From Okapia johnstoni (Eukaryota; Chordata; Mammalia; Artiodactyla; Giraffidae): DNA of 64,000 nucleotides. Each line of letters begins with the position of its first letter. Positions within the stretch are counted from its first letter, which is position 1. The position numbers and the translations under genes were made by a program. This document shows, in pieces, positions 22,481-34,000 of this stretch. Under the pieces are notes generated by a model that saw nothing but the letters and a program-made list of their open reading frames with translations, was not told the DNA's origin and searched no databases. The DNA lies in assembly GCA_024291935.2 (NCBI GenBank), contig CM044320.1:36486001-36550000 (forward strand), read 5' to 3'.

Positions 22481-23065
22481 TTATGATGCTTTTGCTCAGT
22501 TTTCTACCTTTTGTAGATGAGGCAAGGCTTAGATTTGCACTGAGTAGATCTTAAAGGTCTTTCTTGTTATTGCTTTTACATAGGCAAGTAAATCAAGAAA
22601 TTAAGACAGGATTGGGAGTAGAGGACAGTTTCATATTGGACACTAAATTAAAATCATGGGGTATTTAAAATTCAAGGAATTTAAGGAGACATATAAATAT
22701 TATGACCTTCACTGTTAGAGTGGTTGAAGTGTTGTTGAAGTGTCAATTTATTGTTTCACTTTCACAGACCTGACACTGCACTCTCATCTCACAAACTAAG
22801 AATTTTCCCAGTCTTGCTTGATATCCTAAGATGTATTTCAAAGCTTTGTGTTACATATACAAGGTGACATGAATAGATCAACTCAGCATTACCAACAAAT
22901 CAATTTTGAAACTCCCTGAGCTTTTTGTACAGCTTTCTTGTCAATTGATTCAGGCTGTTCTCACATCATTCAGCTTCTGCCTTTGATGAAGTGACCAAAT
23001 GAACCATGTAAGGTGGATCCATTCCTTCCTAGTGAAGTGTGTGGCTTCACATTTGTCTAATAGGT
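22481..23065. other. Unique sequence, no gene seen
   Basis: No repeat recognised and no frame above chance. Confidence 0.5.
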
Positions 23066-23640
23066 ACCCACGCCCCCATTTCAGCCACCTATTGCTAAGT
23101 TATGAGCCATCCCAGAACTCAGTGGTGTAAAGCAACAGCCCACATGGGTTCTGTGGGGTAGGAGCTCAGAAAGGGCACAGTAGGGATGGCTCCTCTCTGC
23201 TCCATTGTCTCTCGAAGCCTCAACTGGTATGACTTCTTCTATGGCTACAGGCAGCCCAAGAGTCTGGGGCTGGAGGACCCACTTCCAAGATGACTTTTTC
23301 ACCCAATGAACAGCACTGTGGCCAGGATGCCAAAGTACAGGCTCAACTGAACTGCCAATCTTAATGCCAACATGATCTCCCTGGCATTGCATTTATGGTT
23401 AGGCCACTCCTCCCTCAGTGCCTCAGGATTCCACCAGCAAGTGTTCCCAGTGAACAAAGTGAAAGCTGCAGCCTCAGAAGCCACTTAGCATCACATCAGC
23501 TGTGCTACAGGAGCTGAAGCTACCACAGGCTCAGCTGAGGCTCCAGGGAAGGAGACAGAGACTCTATCTTTCATTGGAGGTGTGTCAAAGAATTTATGGA
23601 AATGTTTTAAAACCTCCACACCCCATCATTTTAAATATCT
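23066..23640 (-). mobile_element. MaLR/MLT1-like LTR remnant, antisense
   Basis: It reads as the antisense of a MaLR-like LTR 3' part: 'cacctattgctaagttatg', 'agaactcagtggtgtaaa', 'ggttctgtggggtaggag' and 'ggaggacccacttccaaga'. Short minus frames (23081-23392, 23299-23484) lie in it and are not genes. Subfamily uncertain. Confidence 0.45.
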
Positions 23641-24984
23641 TCATGAAAATATAAGCTTAATGAATAGATAGATATTAAAGAAGAAGTTGGCCAGTTGTTT
23701 ACATACATTTCTTAACTCAGGCCACACTTCATGAAAGCAGATGTAATCTTTTATTTAAAAGGTTATTTCCTTTTAAAATTGTCATAACAGTTCCTCTGCT
23801 TTTCATCACAATTTCTCCCATTCTTTCTCACGTGAATTTTCTGGTGTGGAATTCCTCCTCTCCGGTGTTAGGAGTACTTGGGTCTTCCACTGATGATGAC
23901 ACAGTAAGACCACTGCAGAATGAATCAGCAGTGTCAGGAAAGCCATGGTGCTGGGACCTAAGGGAGCAGTACCTACCAAGAAGTGTTTGGTACTAAATCA
24001 GCTACCATAATTATTATAAAGCCATTTACTATTAAAACAGCTTCATATCTGTTTAAACCAATGATCATGTCATCTGAATATATTAATACTCCCAATTTAT
24101 TCATGCCCTTTTTGATTTTCTGTTCCATAAGCACCCAAAGTTTTTACATCTTTTAAAAAATACATATTTTGTAAGCATATTGAGATGAAAATTGTTTCTG
24201 CTAACACTTAATACCCCTAGATGTCACTGGACTGCAGACATACATAGCACAGGTTAAGGCCCTGCAGAGGGAGGTGAATAAAGGAAATACTCCCCTGAGG
24301 CCAACTGAGAAGGGCGGCCCAATGGCCATGTGTGATAGGAGAGACAGAAATGGGAAAACTTAAAAAAAAAACATCATTTAGTTTGCTGTTGCTAATTTCC
24401 TTATTTATGGTCTGTGTTCCTGGGGTGAATGCCACTGGGGATCAGGGTTTTGTCCTACACAGCTCTCCTCACTTTCATATTCTTTAGGTTAATTGATTTA
24501 CCCAAGTTGGATTCTCAATTTCCTGTATAGTGACTTCATACAAATACAAAGATTACAAAAAAATTAAGAGCTCGAGCAAGGGTTTTTTTGGCCTTATTCT
24601 TAAATCATTATTAGTATTTCCTAACCATTAGTGGAGAACGTTGCTATTTTTGCTGAGCCAGACCCTGAGTATACAGTAAAAGATAAATTAATGTGTTCAT
24701 CTGAATTTCACTGAAAACTCCTTAGGTGCTGAGCTCAACACTAAAATGTTGCTCGTTACAATAAGATGTTTCTTGGCTTCTTTCAGAACTTAGCACTAAA
24801 AGCTTCTTCCAAATAAATCATGTGCTAAGAAAGTAAATTTTTAATTTTAACGAACGGGTAGCAGTTGGTGGAGTTCCTAGATGATAACCCTGGATCATTT
24901 TGCTTAATGTCGATTGAGAACCAGTGCTTGCAATCTTCACTGCCCTTTGTGAAATTCAATAGTGCATGATAAGGTCTTTCTTTT
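23641..24984. other. Unique sequence, no gene seen
   Basis: About 1.3 kb with no named repeat and no supported frame. The minus frame at 24217-24435 is without motif. Confidence 0.5.
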
Positions 24985-25577
24985 CTAAAAAACAGCAGTG
25001 CTTAACAAATTGCAGTCCATCAGACCCTAGAGGTCTCCATCATGCTCTCAGTGAATCCACAAATGTTATATATTTGCCTTTATCACTATATTGCATTTAC
25101 ACTAATTGTGCAAAGGTAATGGTTGTACCTTAGCTCAAATCAAGGCAATGGCACAAAACTGCCTAGTAGTCACTGTATTTCTTCACTGCCAGCTACTTGC
25201 AGTCCCTGATAAAGCAGAGAAATTATTGATTTTATCACATGTTCATGCCTTGCATAAACTTCTTAACATTTTGTGTGATAAAATGGGATGTATACATGAA
25301 GCACTTCTACTGCATTCCAAAGAAATATGGTTGTCTTAAAGAAAAGCACTTGTGTAAATCACCAGCATTACAAGCTGACTGGCTGCATTTATCAGGGAAT
25401 ATCTAGTTTCACAAACTCTGTCTTTTCAGATGTGGGTGTCTGAGAGATATTTTCTTGAAAATGAATGAAGTGAGCCACAACTAGAAGAAAAATATCTGAG
25501 AGTGATTGTTGGGAAAGGTAAAAATTTTACTCTCATTTTCAAGGGAAAATGAGAATTTCGGAAAATTTATACCTACA
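24985..25577 (+). pseudogene. hAT (Charlie/ZBED-like) transposase fossil
   Basis: The frame at 25106-25339 (77 aa) ends in LLLHSKEIWLS, which fits the conserved LLLHTEVRWLS block of Charlie-type hAT transposases and of host genes derived from them. Upstream, 'HCQLLAV' lies where the family has a His-Cys block, with 'LHKLLNILCDKMG' between. About 80 bases after the stop, another frame gives LRDIFLKMNEV, close to the next family block. The frame is therefore broken by stops and shifts. It is probably the inner part of a Charlie-type element. A retrocopy of a domesticated ZBED/FAM200-type gene is the alternative. BovB cuts it off at 25578. Confidence 0.65.
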
Positions 25578-26831
25578 CCATGAGAATCCTAAGGCTGGGA
25601 TGGATGAATCACAAACTAGAATCAAGATTACCACGAGAAATATCAACAGCCTCAGGTATGCAGATAATACCACCCTAACGTCAGAAAGTGAAGAGGAACT
25701 AAAGAGCCTCTTGGTGAGGATGAAAGAAGAGAGTGAAAAAGCTGGCTTGAAACTCAACATTCAAAAAACTCAGATCATGCATCTGGTCTCATCACTTCAA
25801 GGCGAATAGATGGGGGGAAAGTGGAAACAGTGACAGATTTTATTTTCTTGGGCTCCAAAATCACTGCAGAGGATGACTGCAGCCATGAAATTAAAAGATG
25901 CTTGCTCCTTGGAAGAAAAGCTATAACAAACCTAGACAGCATATTAAAAAGCAGAGACTTCAATTTGCTGACCAAGGTCTGTATAGTCAAAGCGATGGTC
26001 TTTCTAGTAGTCATGTATAGATTTGAGAGTTGGACCATAAAGAAGGCTGAGCACCAAAAAATTGATGTCTTTGAACTGTGGTGCTGGAGAAGACCTCACG
26101 TCCCTTGGACAGCAAGAAGATCAAACCAGTCAATCCTGAAGGAAATCAAACCTGAATATTCATTGCAGGGAATAATACTGATCACTCACCTAGAGCCAGA
26201 CATCCTGGAATGCGAACTCAAGTGGGCCTTAGGAAGCATCACTAGGAACAAAGCTAGTGGAGGTGATAGAATTCCATTACAGTTGAATTCAAATCCTTAA
26301 AGAAGATGCTGTTAAAGGTCTGCACTCAATATGCCAGCAAATTTGGAAAACTCAGCAGTGGCCACAGGACTGGAAAAGGTCAGTTTTCATTCCAATCCCA
26401 AAGAAAAGCAATGCCAGAGAATGGTCAAACTACCACATGATTGTACTCATCTCACACGCTAGCAAAGGAATGCTCAAAATTATCCAAGCCAGGCTTCAAC
26501 AGTACATGAACGATGAGCTTCCAGATGCTCAAGCTGGATTTAGAAAAGACAGAGGAACCAGAGATCAAAAGGCCAACATCCATTGGATCATCGAAAAAGC
26601 AAGAGAGTTCCAGAAAACATCTGACTCGTTGGAAAAGACGCTGATGCTGGGAAAGATTGAAGGTAGGAGGAGAAGGGGATGACAGAGGATGAGATGGTTG
26701 GATGGCATCACCGACTCAGTGGACGTGAGTTTGATAAAGTTCCAGGAGTTGGTGAAGGACAGGAAAGCCTGGCGTGCTGCAGCCCATGGGGTCGCAAAGA
26801 GTCAGACACAACTGAGCAACTGAACTGAACT
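25578..26831 (+). mobile_element. BovB LINE, rearranged (inner segment out of order)
   Basis: 25578-26167 covers the reverse-transcriptase catalytic region through 'KPEYSLQG'. It has RYADNTTL, so the second Asp of YADD is lost. 26168-26617 then jumps back to an upstream part (HLEPDILECE through EKAREFQK). 26618-26831 is the normal 3' end ([10 protein letters not shown] to a TGAAC-type tail). The outer parts would join with only about 60 bp missing, so the middle looks inserted or copied in. The frame 25821-26300 spans the first junction. No functional protein. Confidence 0.9.
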
Positions 26832-27053
26832 TAAAGGCTGCACACATAATTCATACTGAACAAATAGCAAATATCTTCAAGTTAGTGATCAGTAGAGTAT
26901 CAAATAGTTGAGAGTTATTTCTGTATCACAGATTTTTATTATTTTGTACTTAGCATTTGACTTTCTTCGATAATTTTTCATTATGTCTGTTAAGGTAATT
27001 ATAAACTAAAATAAAATTATGATGGATAAATATGTTTGATTGAAAAAAGGTTT
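26832..27053. other. AT-rich sequence, no gene seen
   Basis: Short stretch between two BovB elements, with no repeat recognised. Confidence 0.5.
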
Positions 27054-27239
27054 TTGACTTGGTTGTTGGTGTTCAGTTGCTCAATCATGTCTGACTTTTT
27101 AATTTCCTTTAGGTTTGACTGATTTGATCTCCTTGCAGTCCAAGGAACTCTCAAGCTATGGTTTTTCTAATAATCGTGTATGGATGTGAGAATTGGATCA
27201 TAAAGCAAGCTGAGCCCTGAACAACTGATTCCTTGACTT
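27054..27239 (-). mobile_element. Twin-primed (5'-inverted) BovB, about 170 bp
   Basis: 27061-27150 is antisense: an AAC-type 3' tail (ggttgttggtgttcagttgc), then, after an internal deletion, 'cctttaggtttgactgattt' to 'aaggaactctcaag'. 27151-27232 is sense BovB from slightly further upstream (ctatggtttttctaataatc to 'gagccctgaacaactgat'). In BovB order, the end of the sense piece and the start of the antisense piece lie about 35 bp apart. TTGACTT at 27054-27060 and 27233-27239 is a possible duplication. Confidence 0.85.
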
Positions 27240-27405
27240 TTCATGGAAATAACTATTCTACAGACCGGGGAGTGGGGAACGGTTTCCCAGTGATTCAAGT
27301 GCATTACATTTATTGTGCATTTTGTTTCCGTTGTTTTTACATCAGTTCCATCTCAGATCATCAGGCATAAGATCCAGGAGGTTGGGGATTCCCTGCTCTA
27401 GAAGA
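27240..27405 (+). mobile_element. MER1-like hAT-Charlie non-autonomous remnant
   Basis: It has the MER1-type left block (ctacagaccggggagtgggg, 'gattcaagtgcattacattt'), an internal jump, 'cagatcatcaggcataagat' and a right end 'gttggggattccctgctct'. The middle is deleted. No coding capacity. Confidence 0.6.
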
Positions 27406-28495
27406 CAGGCAAGCACTTCAAAGAGCAGAGTCCTTATTTCAGAAGAAAAATGCAGGTGTGATCACAGTTAACAACTAAGAGAACATAATGTCTTACAATT
27501 AAAGCACGTGCCAATATATCTCATTTCTATTCTGATAAATCTGTATGTTGGCAAACCACTGATTTGTTTTGTTCTTTTGAAAGCTAGTGAGATGGAGAAT
27601 AGATATTTCCACCTAATACAAGAGGCAAAGAAAAAGGCAACACAGAGGGAAGGAAAAAACCATGGCTTTATGGTCAGAAAACCTGGGTTCGACACAGTTG
27701 CAACCTGATCCTGGTTTCCTGTGTGACTTTGGATCAGTTATTAAAACTTCTTGATCTCTGTTTTTCTCAGCTGATAAGTAGATCAATATTTTTCGATACT
27801 TTTCCAAGTCTATTCTATCCACCAAATTCTGCAGAGCTGAGCTGCCATTTTCTCCTTTTTTACACACTTGTGTTTCAATGGCATGTGCATAATTGGAGGC
27901 TGTTTGCAGAGCTGGACATTGAGAAGGTCTCCTTTCTCTGAGCAGACACATTACTTGAGCTCTTGGATTGAATAAAGAAAGTAATGGTTTGACGCTGATA
28001 TTCAATTCAACTAAATTAGACACCATAATGAAAGAGATTCTCATGGTGGTTAAGAAAACTGCGGAGAGAAGCTTGCAAATGAGCTTTTTTTCTTTTCTTT
28101 CACTATAATCTGAATAAATGTTTCCCTCTGTATGTTGTTGAAACAAGATAAATGTATTGGCCGAAATAAAGGCAAAAATTGATTAAACTCTGCACTCTGC
28201 ATAATTTGCCTTCAACTGCTATAAATATAATAACAAAAGCTGAGCACTGACAAAGAGATAGCTTGCTGATCCTTAAAAAGCGGTTTATGGATTCACTTAC
28301 AATAGACACGTGAATCATTTACACCAGAAATCTGGGTGCTTTTATGAGACAGATTTTTTCTTCCCTCCAGAACTACCTCTTATACTCTACTCACTCCTAA
28401 CCTAGTCCCCTGAAGTACTGGCAGCTCTTCCAGGCTTGTGGCATTGGTTGCATCCCCTGAGATTGCACTATTTTCTTAAGCCCGTGTTCAGTTCA
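27406..28495. other. Mostly unique sequence with a MIR core; no supported gene
   Basis: A MIR core (+) is readable at about 27655-27800 ('gaaaacctgggttcgacac', 'tgtgtgactttggatcagtt'). The longest minus frame outside BovB and L1 lies here (28146 to 27613, 177 aa). It runs through the MIR, shows no motif, and has no promoter or splice evidence, so I treat it as chance. Confidence 0.5.
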
Positions 28496-29675
28496 GTTCA
28501 GTTCAGTTCAGTCACTCAGTTGTGTACGACTCTCTGTGACCCCATGAATTGCAGCACACCAGGCCTCCCTGTCCATCACCAACTCCTGGAGTTTACCCAA
28601 ACTCATGTCCATTGAGTCGGTGATGCCATGCAGCCATCTCATCCTCTGTCATCCCCTTCTCCTCCTGCCCCCAATCCTTCCCAGCATCAGGGTCTTTTCC
28701 AATGAGTCAGTTCTTCACATCAGGTGGCCAAAGTATTGGAGTTTAAGCTTCAACATCAGTCCTTCCAATGAACACCCAGGACTCATCTCCTTTAGGATGG
28801 ACTGGTTGAATCTCCTTGCTGTCCAAGGGACTCTCAAGAGTCTTCTCCAACACCACAGTTCAAAAACATCAATTCTTCTGTGCTCAGCTTTCTTTAGAGT
28901 CCAACTCTCACATCCATACATGACCACTGGAAAAACCATAGCCTTGACTAGATGGACCTTTGCTGGCAAAGGAATGTCTCTGCTTTTTAATATGCTGTCT
29001 AGGTTGGTCATAACTTGCCTTCCAAGGAGTAAGCGTCTTTTAATTTCATGGCTGCAATCACCATCTGCAGTGATTTTGGAGCCCCAAAAAATAAAGTCAG
29101 CCACTGTTTCTGCTGTTTCCTCATCTATTTGCCATGAAGTGATGGGACCAGATGCCATGATCTTAGTTTTCTGAACGTTGAGCTTTAAGCCAACTTTTTC
29201 ACTCTCCTCTTTCACTTTTATCAAGAGGCTTTTTAGTTCCTCTTCACTTTCTGCCATAAGGGTGGTGTCATCTGCATACCTGAAGTTATTGATATGTCTT
29301 CCAGCAATCTTGATTCCAGCTTGTGCTTCCTCCAGCCCAGCGTTTCTCATGATGTACTCTGCATGTAAGTTAAATAAGCAGGGTGACAATATATAGCCTT
29401 GATGTACTCCTTTTCCTATTTGGAACCAGTCTGTTGGTCCATGTCCAGTTCTAACTGTTGCTTCAGGACCTGCATACAGGTTTGTCAAGAGATAGGTCAC
29501 GTGGTCTGATATTCCCATCTCTCTAAGAATTTTCCACAGTTTATTGTGATCCCACAGTCAAAGGCTTTGGCATAGTTAATAAAGCAGAAATAGATGTTTT
29601 TCTGGTACTCTCTTGCTTTTTTGATGATCCAGCGGATGTTGGCAATTTGATCTCTGGTTCCTCTGCCTTTTCTAG
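28496..29675 (-). mobile_element. BovB LINE, 5' truncated, best-preserved reverse transcriptase
   Basis: It starts on the left with five TTCAG units (antisense of the TGAAC tail) and runs about 1.18 kb to the 'gcagaggaaccagagatcaa' point of the reverse-transcriptase domain (minus strand). It lacks the whole endonuclease and the N-terminal reverse-transcriptase motifs, and has low divergence. No certain target duplication. Confidence 0.95.
28715..29518 (-). pseudogene. BovB reverse-transcriptase C-terminal frame, 267 aa, YADD intact
   Basis: The open frame runs from MGISDHVTYLL to the stop after FGHLM. It holds the catalytic block as FRYADDTTLMAES near residues 79-91, preceded by the 'GYILSPCLFNLHAEYIMRNAG' region and followed by the thumb-like 'KVGLKLNVQKTK' segment. 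The upstream part (29497-29688) is in another frame, so the domain is broken near 29518-29580. No endonuclease is present. Compared with a BovB ORF2 of about 1,000 aa, this is roughly a quarter. Not expected to be expressed or active. Confidence 0.85.
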
Positions 29676-30699
29676 ATGAACAAAACACTGTCTATGGCTT
29701 TTCTCTTCCTTTTGGTAGGCTTAGTCATGTGGTAACTCGTCAAGCTAAGGTACACTTGGGCTAGGTACATATGCTTATGAAGGTTTCCTGGGACTTGTTA
29801 GAAGTTGAGGTGTCAGAATGGAATTGTCTCTCTCCCTGGGCAAACTATACCCTGATTCAGATGCTCTTCCTTGGGTATCACTGGCATGTTCATACACAGA
29901 CATGCACTGAGGATAAATTAGTATTTAGAGGGAAAAGAATAACAGTGTGAGTTTGAATGTTGTTTTTTTAAATGGGGCTCTGAGTGGTAATGATGTGTCA
30001 ATGTATGTTCATCAACTGTAACAAATGTGACACTCTGGCGGAGGATGTTGCTAGTGGGGCAGACCATGCATGTTGAAGCAGGGTCTATATGGAATATCTC
30101 TGTACCTTCTACTCAATTTTGCTGTAGACTTAAAACTGCTCTTTAGAAGTGAATGAGACCATATATATTGTTTCTACCACAACCACCCTTGATCCTGGAA
30201 GTCATTTCCTGTGTACTTCTGACGATTTTGAAACACTATGACAAGAAGATAAATTCTTCACAGACATAATCAACAGTTGTGTAACAGATCAAATGAACAT
30301 CTTTATAGGAACAACAAAAACCTTTCTACTAGTGCAACTTGCCTCCATCGGGCATTCAATTAATTATGAGCTGGGAATAAAGAATGCTTTTTACAGTACT
30401 GTGGCATTTATCTGAGTTCATTGTTTTATACATAACATTATTCACTGACATTATTTCAGCAATACCTTTATTGCATGGTGATCTTATAATTTGAAATGAG
30501 AAATTTCCACCTTAAGAACTTGGCAGATTTACAAATGAGTTTTCTTAAAGAAATCAGGTTGTTGTTTTATAATAAGAAATGATATTTTAAATTTTATCAT
30601 ACATTCTTTGGTTTATCATTCTAAATTCTCTTTGTTCAATGGTTTACTATGTTTTGTGCTAGTTATTAAGTGGAACTCTAGTAGAACACACATGACATT
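29676..30699. other. Unique sequence, no gene seen
   Basis: About 1 kb with no recognised repeat or frame. Somewhat AT-rich. Confidence 0.5.
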
Positions 30700-31072
30700 T
30701 AAAAGCGATAATAATACAGTCAACAGGCACATGAAAAGATGCTCAATGTTGCTAATTATTAAGAGAAAGGCAGATCTAAACCCCAGTGAGGTATCACCTG
30801 TCACCGGTCAGAAAGGCTATCATTAAAATGTGTTCAAATAACAGATACTGGAGAGGGCATGGAGGAAAGGGAATCCTCCTCTACTCTTGGTGGGAATGTA
30901 AGTTAGAGCAATCACTGTGAAAAACAGTATGAAAGTTCCTCAAAAAATTAAAAATAGAATTATTATATTATCCTACAGTCCAACACCTATGCATATATCC
31001 AGACAAAACTTTAATTCAAAACCATAAAGCACCTTATGTTCACAGCAGTACTATTCACAACATCCAAGATGT
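30700..31072 (+). mobile_element. L1 ORF2 C-terminal fragment, sense
   Basis: Sense L1 landmarks in order: aggcacatgaaaagatgctc, 'gaggtatcacctgtcaccgg', 'agatactggagagggcatgg', 'ttggtgggaatgtaagttag' and 'atgcatatatccagaca'. It stops before the L1 3' UTR, next to the antisense BovB that starts at 31083, so its right end may have been lost there. Confidence 0.85.
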
Positions 31073-31082
31073 TGTGCATGCA

Positions 31083-34000
31083 TTCTCAGTTCCTCAGTTG
31101 TGTCCGACTCTTTGTGACCCCATGAATTGCAGCATGCCAGGCCTCCCTGTCCAACACCAACTCCTGGATCCTACCCAGACTCTTGTCCATTGAGTCGGTG
31201 ATGCCATCCAGCCATCTCATCCTCTGTCGTCCCCTTCTCCTCCTGCCCTCAATCTTTCCCAGCATCAGGGTCTTCTCTAATGAGTCAACTCTTTGCATGA
31301 GGTGGCCAAAGTACTGGAGTTTAAGCTTCAGCATCAGACCTTCCAATGAACACCCAAGACTGATCTCCTTTAGGATGGACTGGTTGAATCTCCTTGCAGT
31401 CCAAGGGACTCTCAAGTCTTCTCCAACACCACAGTGCAAAAGCGTCAATTCTTCTGTCCTCAGCTTTCTTTAGAGTCCAACTCTCACATCCATACATGAC
31501 CACTGGAAAAACCATAGCCTTGACTAGACGGACTTATGTTGGCAAAGTAATGTCTCTGCTTTTTAATATGCTGTCTAGGTTGGTCATAACTTTCCTTCCA
31601 AGAAGTAAGCATCTTTTAATTTCATGGCTGCAATTACCATCTGCAGTGATTTTGGAGCCCCCAAAAATAAAGTCAGCCACTGTTTCTGCTGTTTCCCCAT
31701 CTATTTGCCATGAAGTGATGGGACCAGATGCCGTGATCTTAGTTTTCTGAATGTTGAGCTTTAAGCCAACTTTTTCACTCTCCTCTCTCACTTTCATCAA
31801 GAGGTTCTTTAGTTCCTCTTCACTTTCTGCCATAAGGGTGGTGTCTTCTGCATATCTGAGGTTATTGATATTTCTTCCAGCAATCTTGATTCCAGCTTGT
31901 GCTTCATCCAGCCCAGCGTTTCTCATGATGTACTCTGCATATAAGTTAAATAAGCAGGTGACAATATACAACCTTGATGTACTCCTTTTCCTATTTCAAC
32001 ATTTTAGGAATCAGTAAACTAAATTGGACTGGAATAGGCCAATTTAGTTCAGATGACCATTATATCTACTACTGTTGGCAAGAATCCCTTAGAAGAAATA
32101 GAGTAACCATCATAGTCAACAAAACAGTCAAAAATCCAGTTCTTGGGTGCAATCTCAAAAACAACAGAATGATCTCTGTTCATTTCCAAGGCAAACCATT
32201 CAATATCTAAGTCTATGCCCCAACCAGTATTGCTGAAATAGAATAGTTCTATGGAGACCTACAAGACCTTCTAGAACTAACACCCCAAAAAGGTGTCCTT
32301 TTCACTATAGGGGACTAGAATCCAAAAGTAGGAAGTCAAGAGATACCTGGAGTAACAAGCAAGTTTGGCCTTGGAGTACAAAGTGAAGTAGGACAAAGGC
32401 TAACAGAGTTTTGCCAAGAGAATATACTGGTCATAGCAAACACCCTCTTCCAAGAACACAAGAGAAGACTCTACACATGGACATCACCAGATGGTCAATA
32501 CTGAAATAAGATTGATTATATTCTTTGCAGCCAAAGATGGAGAAGCTCTATACAGTCAGCAAAAATAAGATCGGGAGCTGACTGTGGCTCAGATCATGAA
32601 AGAGATACCCATCTAAATGCAGACTTCCAAAGAATAGCAAGGAGAGATAAGAAGGCCTTCCTCAGTGATCAGTGCAAATAAATAGAGGTCAACAATAGAA
32701 TGGGAAAGACTAGAGATCTCCTCAAGAAAATTAGAGATACCACGGGAACATTTCATGGAAAGATGAGCACAAGAAGGTACAGAAATAGTATGGAACTAAC
32801 AGAAGCAGAAGATATTAAGAAGAGGTTGCAAGAATACACAGAAGAACTATACATAAAAGATCTTCATGACCCAGATCACCACGACGGTGTGATCACCCAC
32901 CTAGAGCCAGACATCCTGGAATGTGAAGTCAAGGGTCTTAGGAAGCATCACTACAAACAAAGTGAGTGGAGGTGATGGAATCCTAGCTGAGCTATTTCAA
33001 ATCCTAAAATATGATGCTGTGAAAATGCTGTACTCAATATACCAGAAAATTTGGAAAACTCAGCAGTGGCCACAGGACTGGAGATGGTCAGTATCATTCC
33101 AATTCCCAAAGAAAGCAATGCCAAAGGATGTTCAAGCTACCGCACAATTGCACTCATCTCACAGACCAGCAAAGGAATGCTCAAAATTCTCCAAGCTAGG
33201 TTACATCAGTACATGAACTGCAAACTTCAAGATGTTCAAACTGGATTTAGAAAAGGCAGAGGAACCAGTTATCAAATTGCCAACATCTGTTGATCATTGA
33301 AAAAGCAAAAGAGTTCCAGAAAAATATCTAATTCTGCTTCATTGACCACGCTAAAAGCTTTGACTATGTGGATCACAACAAACTGGAAAATTCTTCAAGG
33401 GATGGGTGACCATCCCTTGATGTACTCCTTTCCCCATTTGGAACCAGTCTGTTGTTCCATGTCCAGTTCTAACTGTTGCTTCTTGATCTGGATACAGATT
33501 TCTCAGGAGGCAGGTCTGGTGGTCTGGTATTCCCATCCCTTTCAGAATTTTCCACAGTTTGTTGTGATCCACACAGTCAAAGTCTTTGGCATAGTCAATA
33601 AAGCAGAAATAGATTTTTTCTGTAACTCTCTTGCTTTTTTGATAATCCAACGGATGTTGGCAATTTGATCTCTGGTTCCTCTTCCTTTTCTAAATCCACT
33701 TGAACATCTGGAAGTTCATAGTTCACGTACTATTGAAGCCTCACATACTGTTGGAGAATTTTGAGAACTACTTTGCTAGCTTGTGAGATGAGTGCAATTG
33801 TGCAGTAGTTTGAACATTCTTGGGCATGGCCTTTCTTTGAAATTGGAATGAAAACTGACATTCTCCAGTCTTGTGGCCACTGCTGAATTTTCCAAATTTG
33901 CTGGCATATTGAGTGCAGCACTTTCACAGCATCATCTTTTAGGATTCAAAATAGCTCAACTGGAATTCTATCACCTCCACTCGCTTTGTTCATAGTGATG

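Noticed and set aside
28496..28520. Tandem TTCAG repeat that could be taken for a satellite or array
   Set aside because: It is the normal repeated tail of BovB (TGAAC on the sense strand), seen at several BovB 3' ends.
28605..29174. 189-aa plus-strand open frame
   Set aside because: It is the exact antisense of the BovB reverse-transcriptase C-terminal region. The true coding strand is minus.
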